From: Cellulomonas sp.
Lineage (GTDB): Bacteria > Actinomycetota > Actinomycetes > Actinomycetales > Cellulomonadaceae
Reading direction: 5' to 3'
NCBI GenBank assembly: GCA_031178805.1
Contig: JAPSIJ010000194.1
Coordinates: 1 to 5,185, forward strand
Length of the DNA stretch: 5,185 nucleotides
The notes beneath the pieces are model-generated. The model worked only from the letters and a program-made list of their open reading frames with translations. It made no database searches and was not told the origin of the DNA. Shown one piece after another: positions 1 to 5,185 of the stretch. Made by a program: the position numbers and the translations under genes. How positions within the stretch are numbered: position 1 is the stretch's first letter; the number at the start of each line of letters is the position of its first letter.

Positions 1-17
1 ATCGTCTGCAGTCTCGG

Positions 18-35
18 CGCGCCCGCCGGGGCGCG
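18..35 (-). terminator. GC-rich hairpin directly after the kinase stop, possible terminator
   Basis: A perfect 7-bp inverted repeat (CGCGCCC / GGGCGCG) with a 4-base loop begins at the base next to the TGA of the kinase gene. On the minus strand it lies where a transcription terminator for the three-gene operon would be. No T-rich tract follows it, so it is not a textbook intrinsic terminator. Stems without a U-tract are common at gene ends in high-GC actinobacteria, but in DNA of this composition short GC stems also arise by chance. The remaining bases 1-17 show nothing recognisable. Confidence 0.4.
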
Positions 36-962
36 TCAGGCGCGGCGGACCGCCACGCGGGCGGCGAGGGCCGCGGTGCCGTGCGCGGTCGCGTGCGGGG
101 CGCCGAGCGCCCCGGTCGTCACCGCCTGCGCGCCCGCGGCAGCGGCGTGCGCGAGCGCCGCGGGGGTGCCGAGCCCGGCGAGCGTCGCCGCCAGCAGCCC
201 CGCGAGGAACGCGTCCCCGGCACCGTTCGTGTCGACCACCTCGCCCGCCGGCGCGGCGCCGACCTCCCAGAACCCGCCGGCGTCGAGCGCCAGCGCCCCG
301 GCGGCGCCGCGGGTGCACACCGCCAGGCGGGCCCCCGCGGCGACGCGCGCCCGCAGGTACGCCGCGGGGTCGGCGAGCCGGGCGTCCGAGACCAGCAGCA
401 CGTCCGCGGCGTCCGCGAACGCGCGCGGGTACGCGGCCGTCCCGTCGTCGTCGTGCACGTCGCACCACACCGGCACCCCGGCGGTCCGGGCGGCGGCGAG
501 CACGGGCCGGGCGTGCTCCGCGAGGTCCACGACGGCGGCCCGCGCCCCGGCGAGCCCGGCGGCCGGGTCGGCGGGGGCGTCCGGCTCCGGCAGCGTGAGG
601 TAGAGCGACACCCGCCCGCCGTCGGCGGCCATCAGGTTCACGTGCCGCTCCGTGCGCCCGCCGGCGGCGGCGCGGGCGTCGAGCGCGACCCGCGGGTGGT
701 CGAGCGCGGCGCGCACCCGCGCGCCGTCCTCGTCGGCGCCGAGCACCGTGCGCAGCCGCACGTCCACGCCGAGCGCCGCCAGCGTGACGGCCTTGCCGGC
801 GGAGGTCCCGCCGAGCCCGTCGTGGTGCCCGGACGCGAACAGCGTCTGCGACCGGGGCTCCGGCAGGGCGTCGAGCTGCACCAGCGTGTTCCACGCGGCG
901 GGCCCCACCACCAGGACGGGGCCGGCCGCGTGCGCGTGACCGGCCCCGTACGGCGTGCTCAT
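36..962 (-). CDS. PfkB/ribokinase-family carbohydrate kinase
   Basis: This gene encodes a 308-residue cytoplasmic protein, the usual length for ATP-dependent PfkB sugar kinases. The glycine hinge region is GLGGTSAGKAVTLAALG (residues 49-65). The C-terminal PfkB signature DTNGAGDAF (244-252) contains the expected catalytic base D250 and the GAGD anion hole. A conserved core strand (PVLVVGP, 15-21) opens the fold. By eye alignment with ribokinase, the usual sugar-contact Asp after the first strand is Asn (N25), the Asn of the GGKGAN motif is Gly (G56), and the NxxE metal motif appears as SDAR (192-195). Its sugar is therefore unlikely to be ribose and cannot be read from sequence. The ATG lies four bases after the glucosidase stop with only a weak ribosome-binding site, so translational coupling is likely. 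It is the last gene of the operon and presumably phosphorylates a monosaccharide released upstream. Family assignment is secure; substrate is unknown (glucose, fructose or another sugar). Confidence 0.9.
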   Translation of the reverse strand: MSTPYGAGHAHAAGPVLVVGPAAWNTLVQLDALPEPRSQTLFASGHHDGLGGTSAGKAVTLAALGVDVRLRTVLGADEDGARVRAALDHPRVALDARAAAGGRTERHVNLMAADGGRVSLYLTLPEPDAPADPAAGLAGARAAVVDLAEHARPVLAAARTAGVPVWCDVHDDDGTAAYPRAFADAADVLLVSDARLADPAAYLRARVAAGARLAVCTRGAAGALALDAGGFWEVGAAPAGEVVDTNGAGDAFLAGLLAATLAGLGTPAALAHAAAAGAQAVTTGALGAPHATAHGTAALAARVAVRRA

Positions 963-966
963 CGCG

Positions 967-2724
967 TCAGCGCACCCGGAGCCAGACGGTGGTGTCGCCG
1001 GGCAGCTCGGCCCCGGCGGGCGCGTCGCCCGGCAGGCCGGACGCCAGCAGCACCTCGGCGCCCTCGGGCAGCGCGACCGGCGTGCTGCCGAGGTTCGCCA
1101 CCACCAGCACGTCGCCGTTGCGCACGGCGATCACCTCGGCGGCGTCGGCGTACGCCGGCTCCCACGCGGCCCCGCCGGTGCCGAGCCGCTCGGCGCGGCG
1201 CAGCCGCAGCGCGGCCCGGTACAGCTCGAGCGTCGAGCCGGGCACGCCGTCCTGCGCGTCCGCGGCGTAGGCGGCCCACGACGCCGGCTGCGGCAGCCAG
1301 GTGTCGCCGGTGGGGGAGTAGCCGAAGCCCGGGGCGTCCGCCTGCCACGGCAGCGGCACGCGGCAGCCGTCGCGGCCGCGCTCGGCGCCGTTCGTCCGGA
1401 AGAACGCCGGGTCCTCGCGGACCTCGGCCGGCAGGGCGGTGTGCTCGGGCAGGCCGAGCTCCTCGCCCTGGTAGAGGTACGCCGAGCCGGGCAGGCCGAG
1501 CAGCAGCAGCGTGGCGGCGCGGGCGCGGCGCAGGCCGAGCTCCTCGTCGGGCTGCTCGTCCTCGGCGGCGATGCCGTTCGGCCGCGACGACGGGTCGGCC
1601 AGGCCGAGGCGGGAGGCGTGCCGGACGACGTCGTGGTTCGACAGCACCCAGGTGGTCGGCGCGCCGACGGAGTCGTTCACCTCGTAGGAGGCCGCGATCA
1701 CCGCGCGCAGCGCCGGGGCGTCCCAGCCGGTGGCGAGGAAGGCGAAGTTGAACGCCTGGTGCATCTCGTCCGGGCGCACGTACCGCGCCAGCCGGGACAG
1801 CGGCTCGACCCAGGCCTCGGCGACCAGCATCCGGTCGCCGTCGTACTCGTCGAGCACGGTGCGCCAGGCGCGGTAGATCTCGTGCACGCCGTCCTGGTCG
1901 AACATCGGGCCCTGGTTGCCGACGCCGGTGGGTTCGCCGTCGGCGGCGCCCTCGCCCTCGGCGCCCTCGATCATCGAGACGTGGCCGTCCCAGTCGGGCA
2001 GGCCCTCGGCCTTGACCATGCCGTGCGCGACGTCGACGCGGAAGCCGTCGACCCCGCGGTCCAGCCAGAACCGGAGCACGTCCTCGAACTCGGCCCGGAC
2101 CTCGGGGTTCGTCCAGTCGAGGTCGGGCTGCTTGGAGTCGAACAGGTGCAGGTACCACTGGCCGTCGTCGACGCCGTGCTGCTCGGGGGTCAGCCGGGTC
2201 CAGGCGTTCCCGCCGAAGATGGACTGCCAGTTGTTCGGCGGCTCGGAGCCGTCGGGGCCGCGGCCGTCGCGGAACAGGTACCGCGCGCGCTCCGGCGAGC
2301 CGGGGGGCGTGCGCAGCGCCTCCTGGAACCAGGCGTGCTCGTCCGAGGTGTGGTTCGGCACGAGGTCGACGACGACCTTGAGGCCGAGCCCGTGCGCCCG
2401 GGTGAGCATGGCGTCGAAGTCCTCGAGCGTGCCGAACAGCGGGTCGACCTGGCGGTAGTCGGCCACGTCGTAGCCGGCGTCGGCCTGCGGGGACCTGTAG
2501 AACGGCGACAGCCAGACGGCGTCCACGCCGAGCGCGGCGAGGTGGTCCAGGCGGGCGGTGATGCCGGGCAGGTCGCCGATGCCGTCGCCGTCGCCGTCGG
2601 CGAAGGAGCGCGGGTAGACCTGGTAGATCACCGCGTCGCGCCACCAGGGGCCGTCGGCCGGGCCCGGCTCGTGCACCACGGCCGGGGCGGCGAGGGCGGC
2701 GGTCTGGTTGTCGAGCAGGGTCAC
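967..2724 (-). CDS. GH13 alpha-glucosidase (oligo-1,6-glucosidase/maltase type), cytoplasmic
   Basis: This gene encodes a 585-residue protein that hydrolyses terminal non-reducing alpha-glucose from oligosaccharides. The domains are an N-terminal (beta/alpha)8 barrel starting at WWRDAVIYQVYPRSF (27-41), a small domain B (about 125-200), and a C-terminal beta domain (about 495-585). The calcium-binding loop DGDGDGIGDL is at 43-52. GH13 region I is DLVPNH (120-125), region II GFRVDVAHG (227-235) with nucleophile D231, region III AEAW with acid/base E303, and region IV SNHD (362-365) with D365. Region V reads QPDLD (199-203), close to the QPDLN of the oligo-1,6-glucosidase subfamily. There is no signal peptide, so it acts on imported sugar. 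A loop rich in Glu, Gly and Ala (about 253-267) sits between regions II and III. I chose the GTG start because GGAGG lies six bases upstream and the start overlaps the regulator stop as GTGA. The in-frame opening further upstream runs through the regulator gene and is not real. Specificity among maltose, isomaltose, sucrose-like or other alpha-glucosides is uncertain; aglA or malL would be plausible names. Confidence 0.95.
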   Translation of the reverse strand: MTLLDNQTAALAAPAVVHEPGPADGPWWRDAVIYQVYPRSFADGDGDGIGDLPGITARLDHLAALGVDAVWLSPFYRSPQADAGYDVADYRQVDPLFGTLEDFDAMLTRAHGLGLKVVVDLVPNHTSDEHAWFQEALRTPPGSPERARYLFRDGRGPDGSEPPNNWQSIFGGNAWTRLTPEQHGVDDGQWYLHLFDSKQPDLDWTNPEVRAEFEDVLRFWLDRGVDGFRVDVAHGMVKAEGLPDWDGHVSMIEGAEGEGAADGEPTGVGNQGPMFDQDGVHEIYRAWRTVLDEYDGDRMLVAEAWVEPLSRLARYVRPDEMHQAFNFAFLATGWDAPALRAVIAASYEVNDSVGAPTTWVLSNHDVVRHASRLGLADPSSRPNGIAAEDEQPDEELGLRRARAATLLLLGLPGSAYLYQGEELGLPEHTALPAEVREDPAFFRTNGAERGRDGCRVPLPWQADAPGFGYSPTGDTWLPQPASWAAYAADAQDGVPGSTLELYRAALRLRRAERLGTGGAAWEPAYADAAEVIAVRNGDVLVVANLGSTPVALPEGAEVLLASGLPGDAPAGAELPGDTTVWLRVR

Positions 2725-3770
2725 GCTGGTCCTCCGGGAGATGCGGGTGCTGAGCTGGTCGACCCGCGCACGATGAGCTCCGGGTGGAACAGCAGCTCGG
2801 TGCGGGAGGTCGGGGTGCCGTTGATCTCCGCCATGAGGGCGGAGACGGCGGCCTGGCCCATCGCCTGGACGGGCTGGCGCACCGTCGTGAGCGGGGGGTC
2901 GGTGAAGCCGATCAGGGGCGAGTCGTCGAAGCCGACGACCGACAGGTCCTCGGGCACGTGCAGCCCGCGGGACCGGGCGGCGCGGATGGCGCCGAGGGCC
3001 ATCAGGTCGGAGCCGCAGATGATCGCGGTGTGCCCGCTGTCGATCAGCTCGTGGGCGGCGGTGGCGCCGCCCTCGACCGTGAACAGCGTGGTGTTGACGT
3101 GCGGCGCGGCGTCCTCCACGCCGAGCTGCGCCCGCAGCTGGGCGGCGAACGCGGCGCGCTTGCGGGCGGCGGGCACGAACCGCTCCGGGCCGATGGCCAG
3201 GCCGATCGACCGGTGCCCGAGGGCGACCAGGTGCCGGACGGCGAGCTCGATCGCGACCGCGTCGTCCGTGGCGATGCTCGGCGCGTCCACGCCCTCGGCC
3301 TTGCCGTTGACCAGCACGATGGGCAGCCCGCGGCCGCGCAGCGCCTCGTAGCGGCCGGTGGACGCCTGGGTGTCGGCGTGCAGGCCGGAGACGAACAGGA
3401 TCCCCGCGACGTCGTGGTCCAGCAGGATCTCGACGTACTGGTCCTCGGTGGTGCCCCCGGGCTGCTGCGCGCACAGCAGCGGCGTGTAGCCGCGCTGCGT
3501 GAGCATCGACTCGATCACCTGGGCCATGGCGGGGAACACCGGGTTCGACAGCTCGGGGACCACGAGCCCGACGAGGCCGGCGGAGCGGGTCCGCAGCTTC
3601 TCGGGGCGCTCGTAGCCGAGCACGTCGAGCGCGGCGAGCACCGCCTGCCGGGCCTGGGAGGACACGCCGGACTTGCCGTTGAGCACCCGCGACACGGTCG
3701 CGGTGCTGACGCCGGCCTGCTCGGCCAGGTCCTGGAGACGAGTACGCACGGTGGGGAGCGTAGAGCGCAC
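2721..3770 (-). CDS. LacI/GalR-family transcriptional regulator (probable MalR-like repressor)
   Basis: This 349-residue protein has full family length. The N-terminal helix-turn-helix is RLQDLAEQAGVSTATVSRVL (11-30), with the recognition helix in STATVSRVL. It is followed by NGKSGVSSQARQAVLAALD and the LGYERP linker (51-56). The rest is a periplasmic-binding-protein-like effector domain: GLVGLVVPELSNPVF (65-79), a central IVLVNGK (151-157), GSDLMALGAIRAARSRGL (253-270), and the family hallmark HVPEDLSVVGFDDSPLIGFTD (271-291) leading to PPLTTVRQP. The start is GTG with GAGGAGG just upstream (GGAGG five bases away); a later GTG at 3749 lacks a ribosome-binding site. It is the first gene of the minus-strand operon and divergent from the sugar-binding protein gene. 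It therefore most likely represses both transcription units, and itself, from the shared intergenic region and is released by an imported sugar or its breakdown product. The family is certain. The MalR-like role rests on gene context, and the effector is not known. Confidence 0.95.
   Translation of the reverse strand: MRSTLPTVRTRLQDLAEQAGVSTATVSRVLNGKSGVSSQARQAVLAALDVLGYERPEKLRTRSAGLVGLVVPELSNPVFPAMAQVIESMLTQRGYTPLLCAQQPGGTTEDQYVEILLDHDVAGILFVSGLHADTQASTGRYEALRGRGLPIVLVNGKAEGVDAPSIATDDAVAIELAVRHLVALGHRSIGLAIGPERFVPAARKRAAFAAQLRAQLGVEDAAPHVNTTLFTVEGGATAAHELIDSGHTAIICGSDLMALGAIRAARSRGLHVPEDLSVVGFDDSPLIGFTDPPLTTVRQPVQAMGQAAVSALMAEINGTPTSRTELLFHPELIVRGSTSSAPASPGGPA
2731..2735 (-). promoter_or_regulatory. 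Ribosome-binding site that fixes the glucosidase GTG start
   Basis: GGAGG on the minus strand lies six bases upstream of the GTG and inside the last codons of the regulator gene. It is the best Shine-Dalgarno match near the 5' end of the glucosidase. It decides the start in a reading frame that otherwise stays open far upstream, and it supports re-initiation by ribosomes finishing the regulator. Confidence 0.8.
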
Positions 3771-3775
3771 CGGTG

Positions 3776-3780
3776 CCTCC
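3776..3780 (-). promoter_or_regulatory. Ribosome-binding site of the LacI-family regulator
   Basis: GGAGG, within the longer purine run GAGGAGG, lies five bases before the GTG of the regulator. It supports the 3770 start over the in-frame GTG at 3749, which has a pyrimidine-rich upstream sequence. Confidence 0.75.
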
Positions 3781-3824
3781 TCGTCGTCGTTGTCCGGGGG
3801 CTTCTTCAGCCGCGTCGTCGGAGC

Positions 3825-3853
3825 ACTGTAACCGACGCCTGAAAGTTACCGAA
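3825..3853 (-). promoter_or_regulatory. Candidate promoter of the regulator-glucosidase-kinase operon
   Basis: Read on the minus strand, TTCGGT (3853-3848) and TACAGT (3830-3825) are separated by 17 bases. The -10 fits the actinobacterial TAnnnT pattern well; the -35 is weak. Transcription would begin near 3818, giving a leader of about 50 bases before the regulator GTG. TAACTT at 3848-3843 is an alternative -10. The assignment is by inspection only. Confidence 0.45.
3828..3849. repeat. Inverted repeat GTAAC-N12-GTTAC overlapping the minus-strand promoter
   Basis: Two perfect 5-base inverted half-sites face each other across 12 bases, about two helical turns between arm centres. One arm overlaps the candidate -10 of the regulator operon and the other its -35. 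The position suits autoregulation or a second regulator. Five-base arms are short, so chance occurrence is possible, although A/T-containing arms are less expected in this GC-rich DNA. Confidence 0.35.
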
Positions 3854-3857
3854 ACGG

Positions 3858-3865
3858 CTTGCAAG
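3858..3865. promoter_or_regulatory. CTTGCAAG palindrome, candidate operator of the LacI-type regulator
   Basis: This perfect 8-bp palindrome lies in the divergent intergenic region and covers the -35 hexamer of the binding-protein promoter. LacI-family dimers bind palindromes of this kind. Streptomyces MalR/Reg1-type regulators are associated with CTTGCAG-like repeats near maltose and amylase promoters, and this matches that half-site. A repressor bound here would block RNA polymerase at the plus-strand promoter. Symmetry does not extend beyond eight bases, so the full operator boundaries are unclear. Confidence 0.55.
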
Positions 3866-3888
3866 GGCGTCGTCCGTCGGGCTACCGT
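3859..3888 (+). promoter_or_regulatory. Candidate promoter of the sugar-binding protein gene
   Basis: TTGCAA (3859-3864) and TACCGT (3883-3888) are spaced by 18 bases. The -35 keeps the TTG core and the -10 fits TAnnnT, as usual for housekeeping-sigma promoters in actinobacteria. Predicted transcription starts near 3895, leaving a leader of about 70 bases. The -35 is buried in the CTTGCAAG palindrome, which implies repression by the divergent LacI-type protein. Confidence 0.55.
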
Positions 3889-3908
3889 CCGGGTCACCGA
3901 GCCAGCGC

Positions 3909-3922
3909 CGGCGGTGCCGCCG
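3909..3922 (+). other. Short GC hairpin in the binding-protein mRNA leader
   Basis: CGGCGG and CCGCCG form a 6-bp inverted repeat around two bases; in RNA, a 5-bp stem with a 4-base loop. It falls in the predicted 5' leader, about 30 bases upstream of the ribosome-binding site. It does not cover that site and no antiterminator partner is visible, so it is recorded only as structure, quite possibly fortuitous in this composition. Confidence 0.2.
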
Positions 3923-3952
3923 CGACGCTCGCACCGCCCCTTCACCAACGCT

Positions 3953-3957
3953 GGGAG
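3953..3957 (+). promoter_or_regulatory. Ribosome-binding site of the sugar-binding lipoprotein
   Basis: GGGAG lies eight bases before the ATG at 3966. It supports this start, which also gives a complete lipoprotein signal peptide; the next in-frame ATG (codon 12) would destroy the basic N-region. Confidence 0.7.
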
Positions 3958-3965
3958 ACACCCTG

Positions 3966-5185
3966 ATGCGACGGAGCATCCCCGCCCTCGCCGCGACGAT
4001 GGGCCTCGCGCTCGTCCTCACGGCCTGCTCGAGCTCGGGCTCGGGCGACGACACCACCGACGACGCGTCGACCGCCGCTGCCGGCGACGGCGGCTCGCTC
4101 ACGATCTGGGTCGACGAGACCCGGATGGACGCCGTGCAGTCCGCGGCCACCGCCTTCGAGGACGAGACCGGCGCCGCCGTCGAGCTCGTCGAGAAGAACT
4201 TCGAGGACATCCGCACGGACTTCCTCGCGCAGGTGCCGACCGGCGAGGGCCCCGACATCACCGTCGGCGCCCACGACTGGCTGGGCGAGCTGACCACCAA
4301 CGGCGTGGTCGCCCCCATCGAGCTCGGCGACCTCGCCGACGACTTCGAGGAGGTCTCGCTCGAGGCCTTCACCCAGGACGGCCAGGTCTACGGCCTGCCC
4401 TACGCGGTCGAGAACATCGCGCTGATCCGCAACACCGCGCTCGCCCCCGAGGCCCCGGCCACCTGGGACGAGGCCGTGGCCGCCGGCCAGGCCGCCGGCG
4501 CGCAGTACCCGGTGCTGATCCAGACGAGCGAGGAGGGTGACCCCTACACCTTCTACCCGCTGCAGACGTCGTTCGGCTCGACCGTGTTCGCGCAGAACGA
4601 GGACGGCTCCTACAGCTCCGAGCTCGCGCTCGGCGGTGCCGAGGGCGAGGCCTTCGCGGCCTGGCTGCAGGCGCAGGGCGCGGCGGGCACGCTCGACACC
4701 GCGATGACCTACGACATCGCGCTCGACGCGTTCGCCAAGGGCCAGTCGCCGTTCATCATCGGCGGCCCCTGGATGCTGGAGAGCTTCGGCGACCTGGAGC
4801 TCGCGGTCGACCCGATCCCGAGCGCCGGCGGCCAGCCCGCCCAGCCGTTCGTCGGCGTGGCCGGCTTCTACGTCAGCGCGCAGAGCGACAACGCCCTGCT
4901 CGCCAACGACTTCCTGGTGAACTACATGTCCACCGAGGAGGCGCAGCTCGCGCTGTACGAGGCCGGCAACCGGCCCCCGGCCCTGATCGCCGCCGCGGAC
5001 GCCGCGTCCGCCGACCCGGTCACCGCGGGCTTCCGCGAGGTCGCGACCGACGCGCTGCCCATGCCGTCCATCCCCGAGATGGCGTCCGTGTGGGAGTTCT
5101 GGGGCGTGACCGAGGCGAGCATCATCAACGGCTCCCAGGACCCGACCGCCGCCTGGCAGAAGATGGTCGCCGACATCGAGGGCGC
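3966..5185 (+). CDS. MalE-type extracellular sugar-binding lipoprotein of an ABC transporter (3' end cut by the window)
   Basis: The window holds 406 complete codons and no stop. Residues 1-20 form a lipoprotein signal peptide (basic MRRS, hydrophobic core, lipobox LTAC) with lipidation at C21. A Ser/Gly/Asp/Thr-rich tether follows to about residue 43, and the binding domain starts at SLTIWVDE. Family 1 solute-binding (maltose/maltodextrin) signatures are seen in order: GEGPDITVGAHDWLGEL, the cross-over strand YGLPYAVENIALIRN (142-156), FAKGQSPFIIGGPWML (256-271) and MPSIPEMASVWEFWG (366-380). The final motif normally lies about 35 residues from the C-terminus in MalE, so the gene is almost complete. 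The mature protein would sit on the outer face of the membrane and deliver an alpha-glucoside or maltodextrin to a permease pair. Those permease genes are not in the window and are expected immediately downstream. Divergence from the LacI regulator and glucosidase supports an alpha-glucoside ligand; the exact sugar is inferred only. Confidence 0.93.
   Translation, partial: MRRSIPALAATMGLALVLTACSSSGSGDDTTDDASTAAAGDGGSLTIWVDETRMDAVQSAATAFEDETGAAVELVEKNFEDIRTDFLAQVPTGEGPDITVGAHDWLGELTTNGVVAPIELGDLADDFEEVSLEAFTQDGQVYGLPYAVENIALIRNTALAPEAPATWDEAVAAGQAAGAQYPVLIQTSEEGDPYTFYPLQTSFGSTVFAQNEDGSYSSELALGGAEGEAFAAWLQAQGAAGTLDTAMTYDIALDAFAKGQSPFIIGGPWMLESFGDLELAVDPIPSAGGQPAQPFVGVAGFYVSAQSDNALLANDFLVNYMSTEEAQLALYEAGNRPPALIAAADAASADPVTAGFREVATDALPMPSIPEMASVWEFWGVTEASIINGSQDPTAAWQKMVADIEG

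Noticed and set aside
81..1751. A 556-residue plus-strand open frame opposite the kinase and glucosidase
   Set aside because: It is dominated by Arg/Gly/Pro/Ala runs, lies antisense to real genes, and lacks domain-like sequence.
955..3351. A 798-residue plus-strand open frame opposite the glucosidase and regulator
   Set aside because: It is antisense to two genes with unambiguous family motifs. Its composition (Val/Gly/Arg/His-rich) is typical of shadow frames in high-GC DNA, and no motif is recognisable.
3747..3749. Alternative GTG start for the regulator, seven codons downstream
   Set aside because: It would still retain the helix-turn-helix, but no Shine-Dalgarno sequence precedes it, whereas the GTG at 3770 has GAGGAGG at good spacing.
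967..3948. A 993-residue minus-strand reading frame continuous with the glucosidase
   Set aside because: Upstream of codon GTG at 2724 it runs through the regulator gene in another frame and gives Arg/Gly/Ala-rich, non-protein-like sequence. The GGAGG-GTG start and the GTGA overlap define the true 5' end.
3773..4540. A 255-residue plus-strand frame across the intergenic region and the binding-protein gene
   Set aside because: It overlaps the binding-protein gene in a different frame and becomes Arg-rich as soon as it does. The lipoprotein frame has the signal peptide and family signatures.
4922..5176. An 84-residue minus-strand frame inside the binding-protein gene
   Set aside because: It is antisense to the conserved C-terminal lobe and lacks a convincing ribosome-binding site or recognisable motif.
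1..5185. Possible mobile element, tRNA, CRISPR array, riboswitch or defence system
   Set aside because: I saw no terminal inverted repeats, transposase or integrase motifs, clover-leaf sequence, regularly spaced repeats or conserved riboswitch core. All coding space is explained by four carbohydrate-metabolism genes.

Overview
This is one end of a sugar uptake and degradation locus from a very GC-rich bacterium. The near-uniform G/C at third codon positions, GTG starts, weak extended-hexamer promoters and a lipoprotein sugar-binding protein paired with a LacI-type regulator all suggest an actinobacterium. The protein sequences look most like Micrococcales (the Cellulomonas neighbourhood), but that placement is recognition by eye, not a search result. 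Base composition looks even across the window. I see no mobile element, RNA gene, CRISPR array or sign of recent transfer.

Layout: three genes are packed on the minus strand, read right to left. They are a LacI-family regulator (2721-3770), a GH13 alpha-glucosidase (967-2724) and a PfkB-family sugar kinase (36-962). The regulator stop and glucosidase start overlap by four bases (GTGA). The glucosidase stop and kinase start are four bases apart. A perfect 7-bp GC hairpin follows the kinase stop at the window edge. A 195-bp intergenic region (3771-3965) separates this operon from a divergent plus-strand gene. That gene encodes a MalE-type extracellular sugar-binding lipoprotein, which starts at 3966 and runs off the right end, probably only a few residues short of its stop. 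The intergenic region holds a plausible promoter in each direction and a CTTGCAAG palindrome lying on the -35 element of the binding-protein promoter.

How it works together (inference): the lipoprotein captures an alpha-glucoside outside the cell and hands it to an ABC permease, presumably encoded just beyond the right edge. The cytoplasmic GH13 enzyme cleaves terminal glucose from the imported oligosaccharide, and the PfkB kinase may phosphorylate a released monosaccharide. The LacI-type protein would repress both directions from the shared intergenic region until an inducing sugar binds. The layout is a familiar actinobacterial maltose/alpha-glucoside arrangement. The least ordinary parts are the kinase, whose sugar-contact and metal-site motifs depart from the ribokinase pattern, and the choice of a PfkB kinase as the last gene of a glucosidase operon. 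I do not see a wholly new system here.
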